Shown here: positions 53,171 through 61,568 of the stretch, one piece after another | Position numbering within the stretch: position 1 is the first letter of the stretch | Layout: each line of letters starts with the position of its first letter | From: Cohnella sp. SGD-V74 | GTDB taxonomy: Bacteria > Bacillota > Bacilli > Paenibacillales > Paenibacillaceae | Length of the DNA: 64,000 bases | NCBI RefSeq assembly: GCF_003001675.1 | Contig: NZ_PVYW01000002.1 | Coordinates: forward strand, 434,001-498,000 | Reading direction: 5' to 3' | Notes under the pieces: generated by a model | Told to the model about the DNA's origin: nothing | The model's input: the letters and a program-made list of their open reading frames with translations, nothing else | Databases searched by the model: none | Translations under genes and position numbers: made by a program

Positions 53171-53971
53171 TCCAACCCGACTCAGCACCATTACAGCGAC
53201 TCCTCCAGCTCATGCGCTGCTCCAACCCGACTCAGCGTGGTTACAGTGACTCTGCCTGCTCATACGCTGCTCCAACCCGACTCAGCACCGTTACAGTGAC
53301 TCTTCCAGTTCATACGCCGCTCCAACCCGACTCAACGCGGTTACAGTGACTCTTCCAGCTGATGCGCTGCTCCAACCCGACTCAACGCGGTTACAGTGAC
53401 TCTTCCTGCTCATACGCTACTCTAACCCGACTCAGCGTGGTTACAGTGACTCCTCCTGCTCATACGCTGCTCCAACCCGACTCAGCGCGGTTACAGTGAC
53501 TCTGCCTGCTCATACGCTACTCTAACCCGACTCAGCACCGTTACAGCGACTCCTCCAGCTCATGCGCTGCTCCAACCCGACTCAGCACCGTTACAGCGAC
53601 TCTTCCAGTTCATACGCCGCTCCAACCCGACTCAGCGCGGTTACAGTGACTCTGCCTGCTCATACGCTACTCTAACCCGACTCAGCACCGTTACAGCGAC
53701 TCTTCCAGTTTATACGCTGCTCCAACCCGACTCAGCGTGGTTACAGTGACTCTGCCTGCTCATACGCTGCTCCAACCCGACTCAGCACCGTTACAGCGAC
53801 TCTTCCAGTTCATACGCCGCTCCAACCCGACTCAGCGCGGTTACAGTGACTCTTCCTGCTCATACGCTACTCTAACCCGACTCAGCGCGGTTACAGCGAC
53901 TCTTCCAGTTCATACGCCGCTCCAACCCGACTCAGCGTGGTTACAGTGACTCTAGCCTGCTCATATCCGAC
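53171..53971. repeat. Tandem minisatellite: 16 copies of a 50-bp unit
   Basis: TCCAACCCGACTCA recurs every 50 bp from 53171 to 53921, giving 16 units. Each unit continues with a variable triplet (CACC, GCGG or GTGG types), GTTACAG-Y-GACTC and a C/T-rich tail ending CATACGC. Variants alternate rather than being clonal, and the last unit has a 1-base insertion. The unit length is not divisible by 3 and no continuous frame crosses it. It lies between the Cache protein and binding-protein genes. Confidence 0.9.
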
Positions 53972-54009
53972 TTCAACATCTTGGTTAAGTTACTTCGGGA
54001 GCGCACTAC

Positions 54010-54128
54010 TAGTCTGGCCTGGGCTTGGACGCGCGAGACAAGCACGCCTGGCGGGCTTACTGGTCTGGGCCAAGCCCGGACGCGCGAGACAAGCACGCCG
54101 GGCGGGCTTACCGGTCTGGGCCGGGCCC
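54010..54128. repeat. GC-rich tandem repeat of a 51-bp unit, about 2.3 copies
   Basis: The core GCGCGAGACAAGCACGCC recurs 51 bp apart (54031 and 54082), bounded by GTCTGGGC-like sequence at 54010, 54061 and 54112. The arms GGGCTTGG and CCAAGCCC in successive units could pair. It ends 12 bp before the binding-protein stop codon on the minus strand, so it may act as a weak transcript end. Confidence 0.75.
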
Positions 54129-54139
54129 CAACGCTCGGC

Positions 54140-55606
54140 TTATTGCACCTTGTCCAGGTAATCGCGCTGGAATTCCGTCACGGCCTGATCCAGAAGCTTC
54201 TGCGGATCGGCCTTCTCGTTCGTCAGCACCGCCTGGATGACGACGTCGAGCGCCTTATACAGCTCCTGCGCGTTAACCGGAGGCTCCGGACGGAGACCGT
54301 TGGAACCGTTCGTCATATAGTCCTCGAACAGCGCCATGTTCACGTTCTCATACTTCTTGGCGATCTCTTTCTCCGCGGCCACGCGCTCCGGATCGGTCCA
54401 GATTTGCAGCCCGTGCGGGCCTACCGGATAGCCTTGCTCGACCTGGATTTTCAGATTCGCTTCCAGCGCTTCCAGCGCTTCCGGGGTCGCCTTCGGACTC
54501 AGGCCGCGAAGATCGAGCCACTTGAACGCCGCATCCAGTTGCTCCGGCGTCGAGCCGGGTGCGAACATGTACAGCCCTCCTCCGAGCAGCGCGGCCGAGC
54601 CGGCAGGACCGGCGGGCAGAGCCGACAACGCGAGGCTGTCCTTGGACATCTTGGCGTTCAGAACGAGCGGGGCGAGGAATTCGTACATACCGAACGCCAT
54701 GCCGACCTGGTCGGTTCCGAACGACATCAGCAGATCGTTCATGTCCACCAGATTGTTGTCCGGCAGAACGTTGTATTTCCATTTCAGATCTTTCACGTAC
54801 TGCAGAGCCTGCACCGCTTCCGGCGAGTTGAAAATCGCCTTCCACTTGCCGTCCACCTGTTCCTCGAAGTCGGCTCCGAACGCCCAGGCGATATTCATGA
54901 ACATCCAGCCGCCCTGATTCGTCTTCGTCGGGAAGAAGAAGCCCGGTTTACCCGTTTTCTCCTTAATCGCTACTGCTGTCTGGGCCAGCTCTTCGTACGT
55001 TTTCGGGAATTTCGGCACTCCGTTCTCATCCAGCAATCCGGCTTCTTTGAAGACGTTAAGGTTGTACATGACGCCGATCACGTACCCGTCCTTCGGCAAG
55101 CCGTAATATTTGCCGTCCCGCTCGACCAGCTTAAGCAGCTCGGGATTGATGCCGGTATCGAAGCCGTACTTCTTCATCATGTCGGTAATATCGGCGGAAT
55201 AGTTGGCCTTGATGATTTTATCCGCTTCCGTGTAGAACGAATCGTAGAGCGTCGGAAGCTGTCCGCTGACCGCCTTGGGCAGGAACGATACGACGTCGTA
55301 ACCCCATTCGTCGCGCTCAATCGTCACGTACGGATACTTCTCGTTCATCTTTTTCTCCAGATCTGTGAACAGTTGGGTAGCCGCATCGTCGTTAGGCTTC
55401 GGCCAGTTGCCGATCTTGATCGTTACCGGCTGCGGCTCTTCCGCGGACGGCTCGGAACCGCTCGTCTGCGACGCCTGCGCGGTCGGCGACGAGGTTGCCG
55501 ACGGCTTCGTCTCCTTGCTTCCTCCCGAACAAGCGGATAGCACCAGTGCGGCGATTAGCAGCCAGGCTATCGAAAGCCCGATTTTTTTCCGTTGTGCAGT
55601 TGTCAT
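54140..55606 (-). CDS. Extracellular sugar-binding lipoprotein of ABC importer, cluster 3
   Basis: A 488-residue CUT1 solute-binding protein. The signal peptide ends at the lipobox LVLSAC (Cys26 approximately) with a Ser/Thr-rich tether. The ligand-binding body includes VTIKIGNWPKPNDDAATQLF, YGLPKDGYVIGVMYNLNVF and AAFKWLDLRGLSPKATPEAL. Unlike clusters 1 and 2, it lies downstream of the permeases, with its own promoter containing motif C and a cre-like site in the leader. The ligand is unknown. Confidence 0.9.
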   Translation of the reverse strand: MTTAQRKKIGLSIAWLLIAALVLSACSGGSKETKPSATSSPTAQASQTSGSEPSAEEPQPVTIKIGNWPKPNDDAATQLFTDLEKKMNEKYPYVTIERDEWGYDVVSFLPKAVSGQLPTLYDSFYTEADKIIKANYSADITDMMKKYGFDTGINPELLKLVERDGKYYGLPKDGYVIGVMYNLNVFKEAGLLDENGVPKFPKTYEELAQTAVAIKEKTGKPGFFFPTKTNQGGWMFMNIAWAFGADFEEQVDGKWKAIFNSPEAVQALQYVKDLKWKYNVLPDNNLVDMNDLLMSFGTDQVGMAFGMYEFLAPLVLNAKMSKDSLALSALPAGPAGSAALLGGGLYMFAPGSTPEQLDAAFKWLDLRGLSPKATPEALEALEANLKIQVEQGYPVGPHGLQIWTDPERVAAEKEIAKKYENVNMALFEDYMTNGSNGLRPEPPVNAQELYKALDVVIQAVLTNEKADPQKLLDQAVTEFQRDYLDKVQ

Positions 55607-55637
55607 TCTCTGAACCCTCTCTTCGCGTCGAAGTGTT

Positions 55638-55652
55638 GTAAAGCGCTTTCTT
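55638..55652 (-). promoter_or_regulatory. cre-like site in the leader of the cluster 3 binding-protein gene
   Basis: GTAAAGCGCTTTCTT contains the palindrome AAAGCGCTTT (55640-55649). It lies about 20 bp downstream of the predicted transcription start, a place where bound CcpA would block elongation. Identical to the site at 47708-47722. Confidence 0.55.
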
Positions 55653-55670
55653 GGAGTGCGTTCTCAGGTT

Positions 55671-55722
55671 ATCATACCGCCGGAACCGCTCAGTAGGCTG
55701 CAAAGATGCGAAACGGTTTGCG
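55671..55722 (-). promoter_or_regulatory. Conserved promoter C: motif GCAAACCGTTTCGCA plus -10 TATGAT
   Basis: The motif (55707-55722) differs from A/B at one base and is followed after 30 bp by TATGAT (55671-55676). Leader to the binding-protein start is about 58 nt. Confidence 0.6.
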
Positions 55723-55825
55723 ATTCTGTCCGTTTCCCGAACTAGGACGTGTCTGCAAACCCGCTCAGGGGCATCTAACACCGCCTTTTCGCCCCTGCTG
55801 CGTCACTTTTGCTTGACGTACCCCG

Positions 55826-56707
55826 CTAGCCTTTAATTCCGCTGAACGTGTAGCCCTTCATAATCGACTTCTGGAACAGGATAAAGAAAACGACCGGCGG
55901 CACAATGGCGAACGTCAGCGTAATAAACTGCAGATCGATCGGCATCTGGCTGCGCATGTTGTAGATCGCGACGATGACCGTCCACTTCGCCTGATCCTTG
56001 AGCACCATGAACGGCCAGAAGAAGTCCATCCATACCGCATTGACGGTCAGGATCGTAATCGTGACGAGCACCGGCACGCTGAGCGGGATGACGACTTTGG
56101 AGAAAATGCCGATCTTCGTCGCGCCGTCGATCTTCGCCGCTTCTAGCAGCGACTGCGGAATGTTGTCGAAGAAGCTCTTGAAGATCAGAATGACGACCGG
56201 GTTGACCGCGGCCATCAGCCACATCGGCCAGAACGTATTCGTCAAATTGATATGCAGCAGCGGAAAATCGACGATGTTCGAAAACAACGGAACCATGCCC
56301 ACCGTATTCGGGAGCAGCAGCGTCCAGACGATCAGCGTAAACAGAAACGCGCTTCCGCGCGGCTTCAGCTTGGAGAAGAAGTAGCCCGCCAGTCCGTTGA
56401 ACAGCAGACAGAACAGTACGGAGCCGGCCGTCATATACACCGTGTTGACATAATAACGCATGAACCTCAGCTCGTTCCAGGCTTCCCCGAGCTTGCCGAT
56501 GTCGAACGTCTCGGGAAACAGCGTAGGCGGCATCCGATAAAATTCCTTGATATCCTTCAGGCTGGACACCATGACCCAGATCGACGGGAACAGGCAGACG
56601 ACCGCAAGCAGGATCATCAGCAGGAACAGCAGCCCGTAGAGCAGCCTGACGCCCGGAGTTTTGTATTCCAAATGTCCGATAATGCCGGTTATTTCCGTTT
56701 TGCGCAC
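55826..56707 (-). CDS. CUT1 sugar ABC transporter permease (MalG type), cluster 3
   Basis: A 293-residue permease with six transmembrane helices and the EAA loop EAAKIDGATKIGIFSKVVIP; it ends LFQKSIMKGYTFSGIKG. It begins 3 bp after the partner permease's stop, so the two are coupled. The binding protein is encoded next, after a 219-bp gap with its own promoter. No ATPase gene is nearby. Confidence 0.9.
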   Translation of the reverse strand: MRKTEITGIIGHLEYKTPGVRLLYGLLFLLMILLAVVCLFPSIWVMVSSLKDIKEFYRMPPTLFPETFDIGKLGEAWNELRFMRYYVNTVYMTAGSVLFCLLFNGLAGYFFSKLKPRGSAFLFTLIVWTLLLPNTVGMVPLFSNIVDFPLLHINLTNTFWPMWLMAAVNPVVILIFKSFFDNIPQSLLEAAKIDGATKIGIFSKVVIPLSVPVLVTITILTVNAVWMDFFWPFMVLKDQAKWTVIVAIYNMRSQMPIDLQFITLTFAIVPPVVFFILFQKSIMKGYTFSGIKG

Positions 56708-56710
56708 AGG

Positions 56711-57649
56711 TTACGCCTCCTTGTCGAACTTTTTGTCCAGCCAGAAATAAATGACGGTCAGCACCATCAGGATCAGGAACGTAATGACGCCCAGCGCCAT
56801 TGAGTGACCCGCCTGGAAATATCTGAACGCGTAGAAGTAGCTTTGCAGCATGAGGGACATCGAAGCGTTGTTCGGTCCGCCCTCCGTCATGACGAGCGGC
56901 TCTCCGAATACCTGGAACACGCCGCTGATCTGCAGGATCAGCATAAGTCCGACGATGTTGGAGATCTGCGGCAACGTAATGCGGAACAGCTTGCGCCAGA
57001 CGCCGGCTCCGTCGATCGAGGCGGCTTCGTACAGCTCCTGGTTGATGCCTTGCAGGCTGGCCAGATACAGCAGCACGGTGCCGCCGAAGCCGCGCAGCGT
57101 CATCGTCACGACGATGAGCGGAATTGTCATGCTCGGGTCCTGCAGCCAGCCTTGCGCTGGAATACCCAGGTGGGAGATCAGCATGTTGAGCACGCCGTTC
57201 TGGCCGGGCTGGAACAGCAGCATCCAGACCATGGACGCGGCGATGGCCGGCACCATATTGGGAAAGTACACCGCAAAGCGGAAAAACGACTTCCCGTGCC
57301 GCAGCTCGTTAATGATGATGGCTACGGCGATCGGGAAGGCGAATCCGATGACGAGCGACCAGAAGACGTACAGGAACGAGTTGATCAGCGTCTGGCGGAA
57401 TACCGAGTTCTGGATGACGTCGACGTAATTTTGCAGGCCGATGAACTCGACGGCCTTGTAGCCCTCCGTCTTGTAGAAGGAGAGCACGATGCCCGATACG
57501 AGCGGCTGCCAGGCAAATACGAAAAAGACGATGATCGTCGGAACGACGAGCAGCCACGAGGACCACTCGCGGGACAGATAGCGGACGATTCGACTGGCGG
57601 CCGTTCGCTTCTGGGCGGTACGGACGGGCATGTTGGTGCGGGCGATCAT
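56711..57649 (-). CDS. CUT1 sugar ABC transporter permease (MalF type), cluster 3
   Basis: A 312-residue permease with an N-terminal cytosolic stretch, six transmembrane segments and the EAA loop EAASIDGAGVWRKLFRITLP. AAAGGAT is at the ribosome site. It is the first gene of a short operon driven by conserved promoter D. Confidence 0.9.
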   Translation of the reverse strand: MIARTNMPVRTAQKRTAASRIVRYLSREWSSWLLVVPTIIVFFVFAWQPLVSGIVLSFYKTEGYKAVEFIGLQNYVDVIQNSVFRQTLINSFLYVFWSLVIGFAFPIAVAIIINELRHGKSFFRFAVYFPNMVPAIAASMVWMLLFQPGQNGVLNMLISHLGIPAQGWLQDPSMTIPLIVVTMTLRGFGGTVLLYLASLQGINQELYEAASIDGAGVWRKLFRITLPQISNIVGLMLILQISGVFQVFGEPLVMTEGGPNNASMSLMLQSYFYAFRYFQAGHSMALGVITFLILMVLTVIYFWLDKKFDKEA

Positions 57650-57692
57650 GGCGTTATCCTTTCTGCGAATGCCGAATTAGGGAGATACGTCC

Positions 57693-57747
57693 ATGATAGC
57701 GCTTCACCAAGGCGGCCGACAGACGTTGAACCTGCTAAAAGGTTTGG
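57693..57747 (-). promoter_or_regulatory. Conserved promoter D: motif CCAAACCTTTTAGCA plus -10 TATCAT
   Basis: The motif (57733-57747) matches A at 12 of 15 positions and is followed after exactly 34 bp by TATCAT (57693-57698). Leader to the permease start at 57649 is about 37 nt. Confidence 0.55.
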
Positions 57748-57754
57748 ATAACGA

Positions 57755-58813
57755 CTATAATGAACGTCCTGTCGCCAGGCTGAGCAGCCGGTTGTTGATT
57801 CTCTTGTAGCGGCGCCAATCCTCGTGCAGCCTCGTGCTGTTCGTCAAGATCGCCCCGGCCGCCCCGTATTCGGGATCGACCCACAGCATGCACCCGCTGA
57901 AGCCGGTATGACCGACGGCCGAAGGGGAATGCAGGTCGCCGAAGCAGCCGTAGCGGTCCTCCGCACCCTTCACCCAGAAAGCGGGCGTCTGGTTAAACCT
58001 TCCGGCGCTCGCATCGGCCAGCAGCCAGCGAACGGTGCGCTCGTGCAGCACCGCTTTGCCGTCTTCGGCGGCTCCACCGTTCAGGAACAGCCGCCCCAGC
58101 TTCAGCAAATCTTCGGCGCACGTATACAGACCGCTGTCCCCCGTCGTCGCCCAATCGGCCAACTCCAGCATCACCCTGCCGTCCGGCGCGATCGGGAAGA
58201 CGACGCTGTCTTCGCGGGCGGCAACGACGTCGAAGGTGCTGCGGGTCATGCCCAGCGGCTGGAACAGCGTCTCGTGTGCAAAGCGGCCCAGCTCCATGCC
58301 GGCGACGCGCTCGATCACATCCGCAAGGATGACGTAGCCTTCGGTATAATACAGAACCGATTGCCCAGGCTCCCTCTTCCTGTCCGGGATGCGGCAGATC
58401 GCATCGAAATAAGCCCTCCGTCCCGCTTCTCCGTCCTGTACGAGCGGCCGCTCCGGCTTGGCCGAATCGTTGTCGTATCCAGCGGAATGGGACAGCAGAT
58501 GGAAGAGGTCGGCGTCCTCGAATGGATACTCCGGGATAATCGACCGCACCTTGTCGGCCAGCGTCAGTTCGCCTGCCTCCACCAGCTTGGCCAGCAGCAT
58601 CGCGGTCACCGGTTTCGTGACGGAGCCGATGTTAAACAGCGTATCGGGACCGATTCCGACCCGCTCGCCGTTCAAGGTGGCCGCCGTCTCCCCCTCGTAG
58701 ACAGCCAGACGGGTCGCCTGCGCATCGGTAATCGCAGCCGCGAAGCCCTCGGCCCAGCCCTCTTCCTTTCTGCGCTGCAAAAACAGCTTCAATTCCGCTT
58801 GCGGACTTGTCAT
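57755..58813 (-). CDS. Class C beta-lactamase-fold serine hydrolase
   Basis: A 352-residue protein without a signal peptide. Motif one is SVTK in FNIGSVTKPVTAMLLAKL (about residue 64), motif two is YTE in VLYYTEGYVILADVIER, where Asn is usual, and motif three is HTG in GHTGFSGCMLW. The fold is shared by AmpC, D-aminopeptidases and family VIII esterases. Cytoplasmic location and the cluster suggest an esterase acting on glycan or peptide substituents rather than antibiotic resistance. It overlaps the beta-mannosidase gene by 4 bp (ATGA). Confidence 0.85.
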   Translation of the reverse strand: MTSPQAELKLFLQRRKEEGWAEGFAAAITDAQATRLAVYEGETAATLNGERVGIGPDTLFNIGSVTKPVTAMLLAKLVEAGELTLADKVRSIIPEYPFEDADLFHLLSHSAGYDNDSAKPERPLVQDGEAGRRAYFDAICRIPDRKREPGQSVLYYTEGYVILADVIERVAGMELGRFAHETLFQPLGMTRSTFDVVAAREDSVVFPIAPDGRVMLELADWATTGDSGLYTCAEDLLKLGRLFLNGGAAEDGKAVLHERTVRWLLADASAGRFNQTPAFWVKGAEDRYGCFGDLHSPSAVGHTGFSGCMLWVDPEYGAAGAILTNSTRLHEDWRRYKRINNRLLSLATGRSL

Positions 58814-61497
58814 CGTTCATCGTTCCTTTCGTGATCGTCTGTCAAATGCTCCTGCAAAAATGACCGGAAACGGATTTGCGGCACAGCGGCAGAGGCCCGG
58901 GCAGCGTCAGCTTCTTCCGCCAGCAATCCCCCGCCCGCCTTCGGCACGCATCGCACGGTCACGACCCTCGTCTCTCCCGGAAGCAGCGTAAAGTATTGAT
59001 CGTCGCTCTCCATCCAGTAGAGGTCCGTCAACTCCTCCGCATGAACATGCAGCGCCGCTGCCGTTCCTTCGTTGGCGATGGCGAACTCCGCCAGCGCCGC
59101 GCCGTCCTCCCCCTCGCGCTTCCATTTGCCAAGCCGATGCGAAGCCAGCTTGGCATCGCGGCCGAGTGTCAGCGCGGAAGCATACAGCGGCCCGTCCGAG
59201 ACGGAAAAGAAATAGACGCTCGGGGGCTGCTCCGGGAGATCGCCCCGCTCCGCCTCGCACCTCACTCGGACAAGCACGAGTCCGTCGTCCGTCTCCGGCA
59301 TGCGGAATTCGAGTTCTCCGATCCGCAGCGCCCTTTCGTCGGCCGTCGTGCCTTCGTATCGCGCGGCATGATGCATTGTGCCTCGGGCATCCAGCACCTC
59401 TGCCGTCACCGTAACAGGAATGCCGACTTCGCAGGCATTCACGTACAGCGGTTGTCGGAACGGCTCGCCTGTGCGGTAGTCCAGCTTCCGGTAATCCAGC
59501 GAGGCGTGAAGCGGAGCGAACGCCTGCTTCATCCAGTAATAGGCCATTTTCGGCTCGCCGTAGTAGTCCACGAGATTGGTGCACGACACATTGGGCCACG
59601 GCTCGTTAAGCTGCCAGATGATGCTCCCGCTGTTGTTGAACTTGCGCCTGCGATTCGCCTCCAAAATAAAGCGCAGCCCTTCGGCCTGCATCCACTGGCT
59701 GCAATCGGAGAACGCCGCCAGCTCCGTCATCGACCCGAACGCCGCTTCGTCCCGCTCCAGCGTATCCCACCATTCCCCGTGATGCCTCCACACCATGCTC
59801 GACTTCATCGACGCAGGCTTGCGATGAGGCTCGCTCAGAAACTTGCGAAGGCTCTTGATCCGGCTCAGGCCGTCCACGCCGAACTCGCTGTGGAACAGGT
59901 TGTCGTTGTCCCCGTACAGTTCGTAATGGCGGGGATTTCCCTGATACTTCCAATGTCCGTGGACGTCGTGGCCCAGCCCCTTTTCCTCCGTAATGTATTC
60001 GACCGGCCCCGAAGCGGAGGTCGGCAGGAACAGCCGGTCCGGGTCGTATTGCCGCACGAGATCGCGAAGCATCGACAGATTCGTGTCGGTCAGATTCGAC
60101 GGCTTGTTCGGCTCGCTCATCAGCTCGTTGCCGCCGCTCCATACGGCGAGCGATACGTGATTGCGCCTCGTCGCAAGAGCGGCGCGCGCCGAACGCTCCA
60201 GCAGCTCGAGAAACTCCGGCCGCTTCGACGGAATGTTGTCCACGCCCGAGCTCGATTGGACGAACTCCTGCCAGACGAGAATGCCATTCTCGTCGCACAG
60301 CTCGTACAGCCGCGTTTTCTCGATCAGCCCTCCGCCCCATATCCGCACCAGGTTCACGTTGCCTTCCTTCATCAGCCGCGCCATCCAGGCGTATTGTTCG
60401 TCGGTCACGTTGCCGTACAGATGATCGATCGGCGTCATGTTGACGCCCCGGATGTAAATCCGCTTTCCGTTGACCTTCACCGTATACGGCAGCGCGTCCT
60501 CCGGGGCGCCTTCGTTCGCGGCATATTCGAGCTTGCGGATGCCGGTCCGGTACGCGCGCTCGTCCACCGTGACGCCGTCGGCCTGCAGCAGCAGGCGCAC
60601 CTCGTACAGCGGCTGGTCTCCGTACCCGTTCGGATACCATAGCCGCGGCTGCGCAACGGTCAGCTCGACGGCGGTCTCCCGGTCGATGCCGGCATCCGTC
60701 TCGCTTTCGGCCGACAGACGGCCTTCGGGATCGTAGCAGCGGACGAGCAAACGGAGGCTCGCACCGGGTTCCGCGCCGCCGTCCGCCGTTATTCGCTCGA
60801 TACGCGCACGCAGCCGGATTCGTCCCTCTACGCCATCAGCGCCTGCCGCCTCCGCTCCTTCTCTCCGATCAACCGTTTCTGTCGTATCCGTATGAAGCGC
60901 CGTCTCGCCGATCGAATGGCTTTCATGAACCCGCAGCACGACGTCGTCCCAGATGCCAAGGTTGACGAGCCGTGTGGAGAAGTCCCATTTGTAGTTGAAG
61001 CGGCTTTTCTGCGTGAACGTTTCCGACGTTTTGCCGATCTGGGCCATCTCGTCGGGAGCATGCTTCAGCAGCACGGCGACTTCGAGTGATTCCCGCTCAC
61101 CGAACAGGGCTGTCACGTCGAAGACCGCTTCATGATACATCCCTTTATGCTCGCCGAGCAGCGTCTGTCCCGCATACACCGCCGCCTCGTAATCCAGCCC
61201 TTTGAAGACAAGCTCGATCCTTGCGCCGGTCCGCTCGGGACGAGGAACTACAGTGCGGTAGAGCCACCATCGGTTTTCCACCCATTCGCATTGCAGACTG
61301 TTCAAATCCCGGTAGGGATGAGCAATCAGACCGGCGCGGTACAGATCGTAATGAACGCCTCCCGGCACGGCAGCCGGCAGCCATTCGGTGACGCCGAGCA
61401 GCTCCTGCCCCAATTCCATGCTTGTGCCTTTGATCGGCACCCAGGGCCAGAAGCCCTTTACTTCCCATGCCAAGCCGCCGATATTCATTTCTTGCAT
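58810..61497 (-). CDS. GH2 beta-mannosidase
   Basis: An 895-residue cytoplasmic enzyme with the GH2 layout: jelly-roll domain (NRWWLYRTVVP), immunoglobulin-like domains, TIM barrel, and C-terminal beta domains. The acid/base Glu is in LAVWSGGNELMSEP and the nucleophile Glu in NLFHSEFGVDGLSR, as in GH2 beta-mannosidases. It would remove terminal beta-mannose. The ribosome site GAGAGGGG lies 11 bases before the ATG at 61497 inside one arm of a hairpin. A LacI regulator is encoded just upstream, and a GH38-like enzyme lies further out, together pointing to a mannose-containing glycan. Confidence 0.9.
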   Translation of the reverse strand: MQEMNIGGLAWEVKGFWPWVPIKGTSMELGQELLGVTEWLPAAVPGGVHYDLYRAGLIAHPYRDLNSLQCEWVENRWWLYRTVVPRPERTGARIELVFKGLDYEAAVYAGQTLLGEHKGMYHEAVFDVTALFGERESLEVAVLLKHAPDEMAQIGKTSETFTQKSRFNYKWDFSTRLVNLGIWDDVVLRVHESHSIGETALHTDTTETVDRREGAEAAGADGVEGRIRLRARIERITADGGAEPGASLRLLVRCYDPEGRLSAESETDAGIDRETAVELTVAQPRLWYPNGYGDQPLYEVRLLLQADGVTVDERAYRTGIRKLEYAANEGAPEDALPYTVKVNGKRIYIRGVNMTPIDHLYGNVTDEQYAWMARLMKEGNVNLVRIWGGGLIEKTRLYELCDENGILVWQEFVQSSSGVDNIPSKRPEFLELLERSARAALATRRNHVSLAVWSGGNELMSEPNKPSNLTDTNLSMLRDLVRQYDPDRLFLPTSASGPVEYITEEKGLGHDVHGHWKYQGNPRHYELYGDNDNLFHSEFGVDGLSRIKSLRKFLSEPHRKPASMKSSMVWRHHGEWWDTLERDEAAFGSMTELAAFSDCSQWMQAEGLRFILEANRRRKFNNSGSIIWQLNEPWPNVSCTNLVDYYGEPKMAYYWMKQAFAPLHASLDYRKLDYRTGEPFRQPLYVNACEVGIPVTVTAEVLDARGTMHHAARYEGTTADERALRIGELEFRMPETDDGLVLVRVRCEAERGDLPEQPPSVYFFSVSDGPLYASALTLGRDAKLASHRLGKWKREGEDGAALAEFAIANEGTAAALHVHAEELTDLYWMESDDQYFTLLPGETRVVTVRCVPKAGGGLLAEEADAARASAAVPQIRFRSFLQEHLTDDHERNDER

Positions 61498-61506
61498 GAC
61501 AAATAA

Positions 61507-61555
61507 CCCCTCTCGTAAGTATGGCTAACCTGATCTTACGTCGAAAAGGGGTTTG
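61507..61555 (-). promoter_or_regulatory. Hairpin covering the ribosome-binding site of the beta-mannosidase gene
   Basis: AACCCCT (61507-61513) pairs with AGGGGTT (61549-61555) and CGTAAG (61516-61521) with CTTACG (61537-61542), allowing a nearly continuous stem. On the minus strand the 3' arm contains GAGAGGGG, the only ribosome site. It could block translation or act as terminator for the LacI gene. Confidence 0.5.
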
Positions 61556-61568
61556 TTACAATATTTAA

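Noticed and set aside
53171..53971. Possible CRISPR array
   Set aside because: The 50-bp units are contiguous variants of one sequence with no unique spacers, and no cas genes are nearby.
53737..54161. Small open frames inside the tandem repeats
   Set aside because: The 50-bp period breaks the frame in each unit, and the composition is repeat-driven with no ribosome site.
57690..57705. GTGAAGCGCTATCA as a cre site before the cluster 3 permeases
   Set aside because: One base is missing relative to the cre spacing; the sequence is better explained as the -10 of promoter D.
61540..61565. ACAAACCCCTTTTCGAC as a further copy of the cluster 3 motif
   Set aside because: It has two extra bases in the centre, no -10 at the expected distance and is explained as the hairpin arm.
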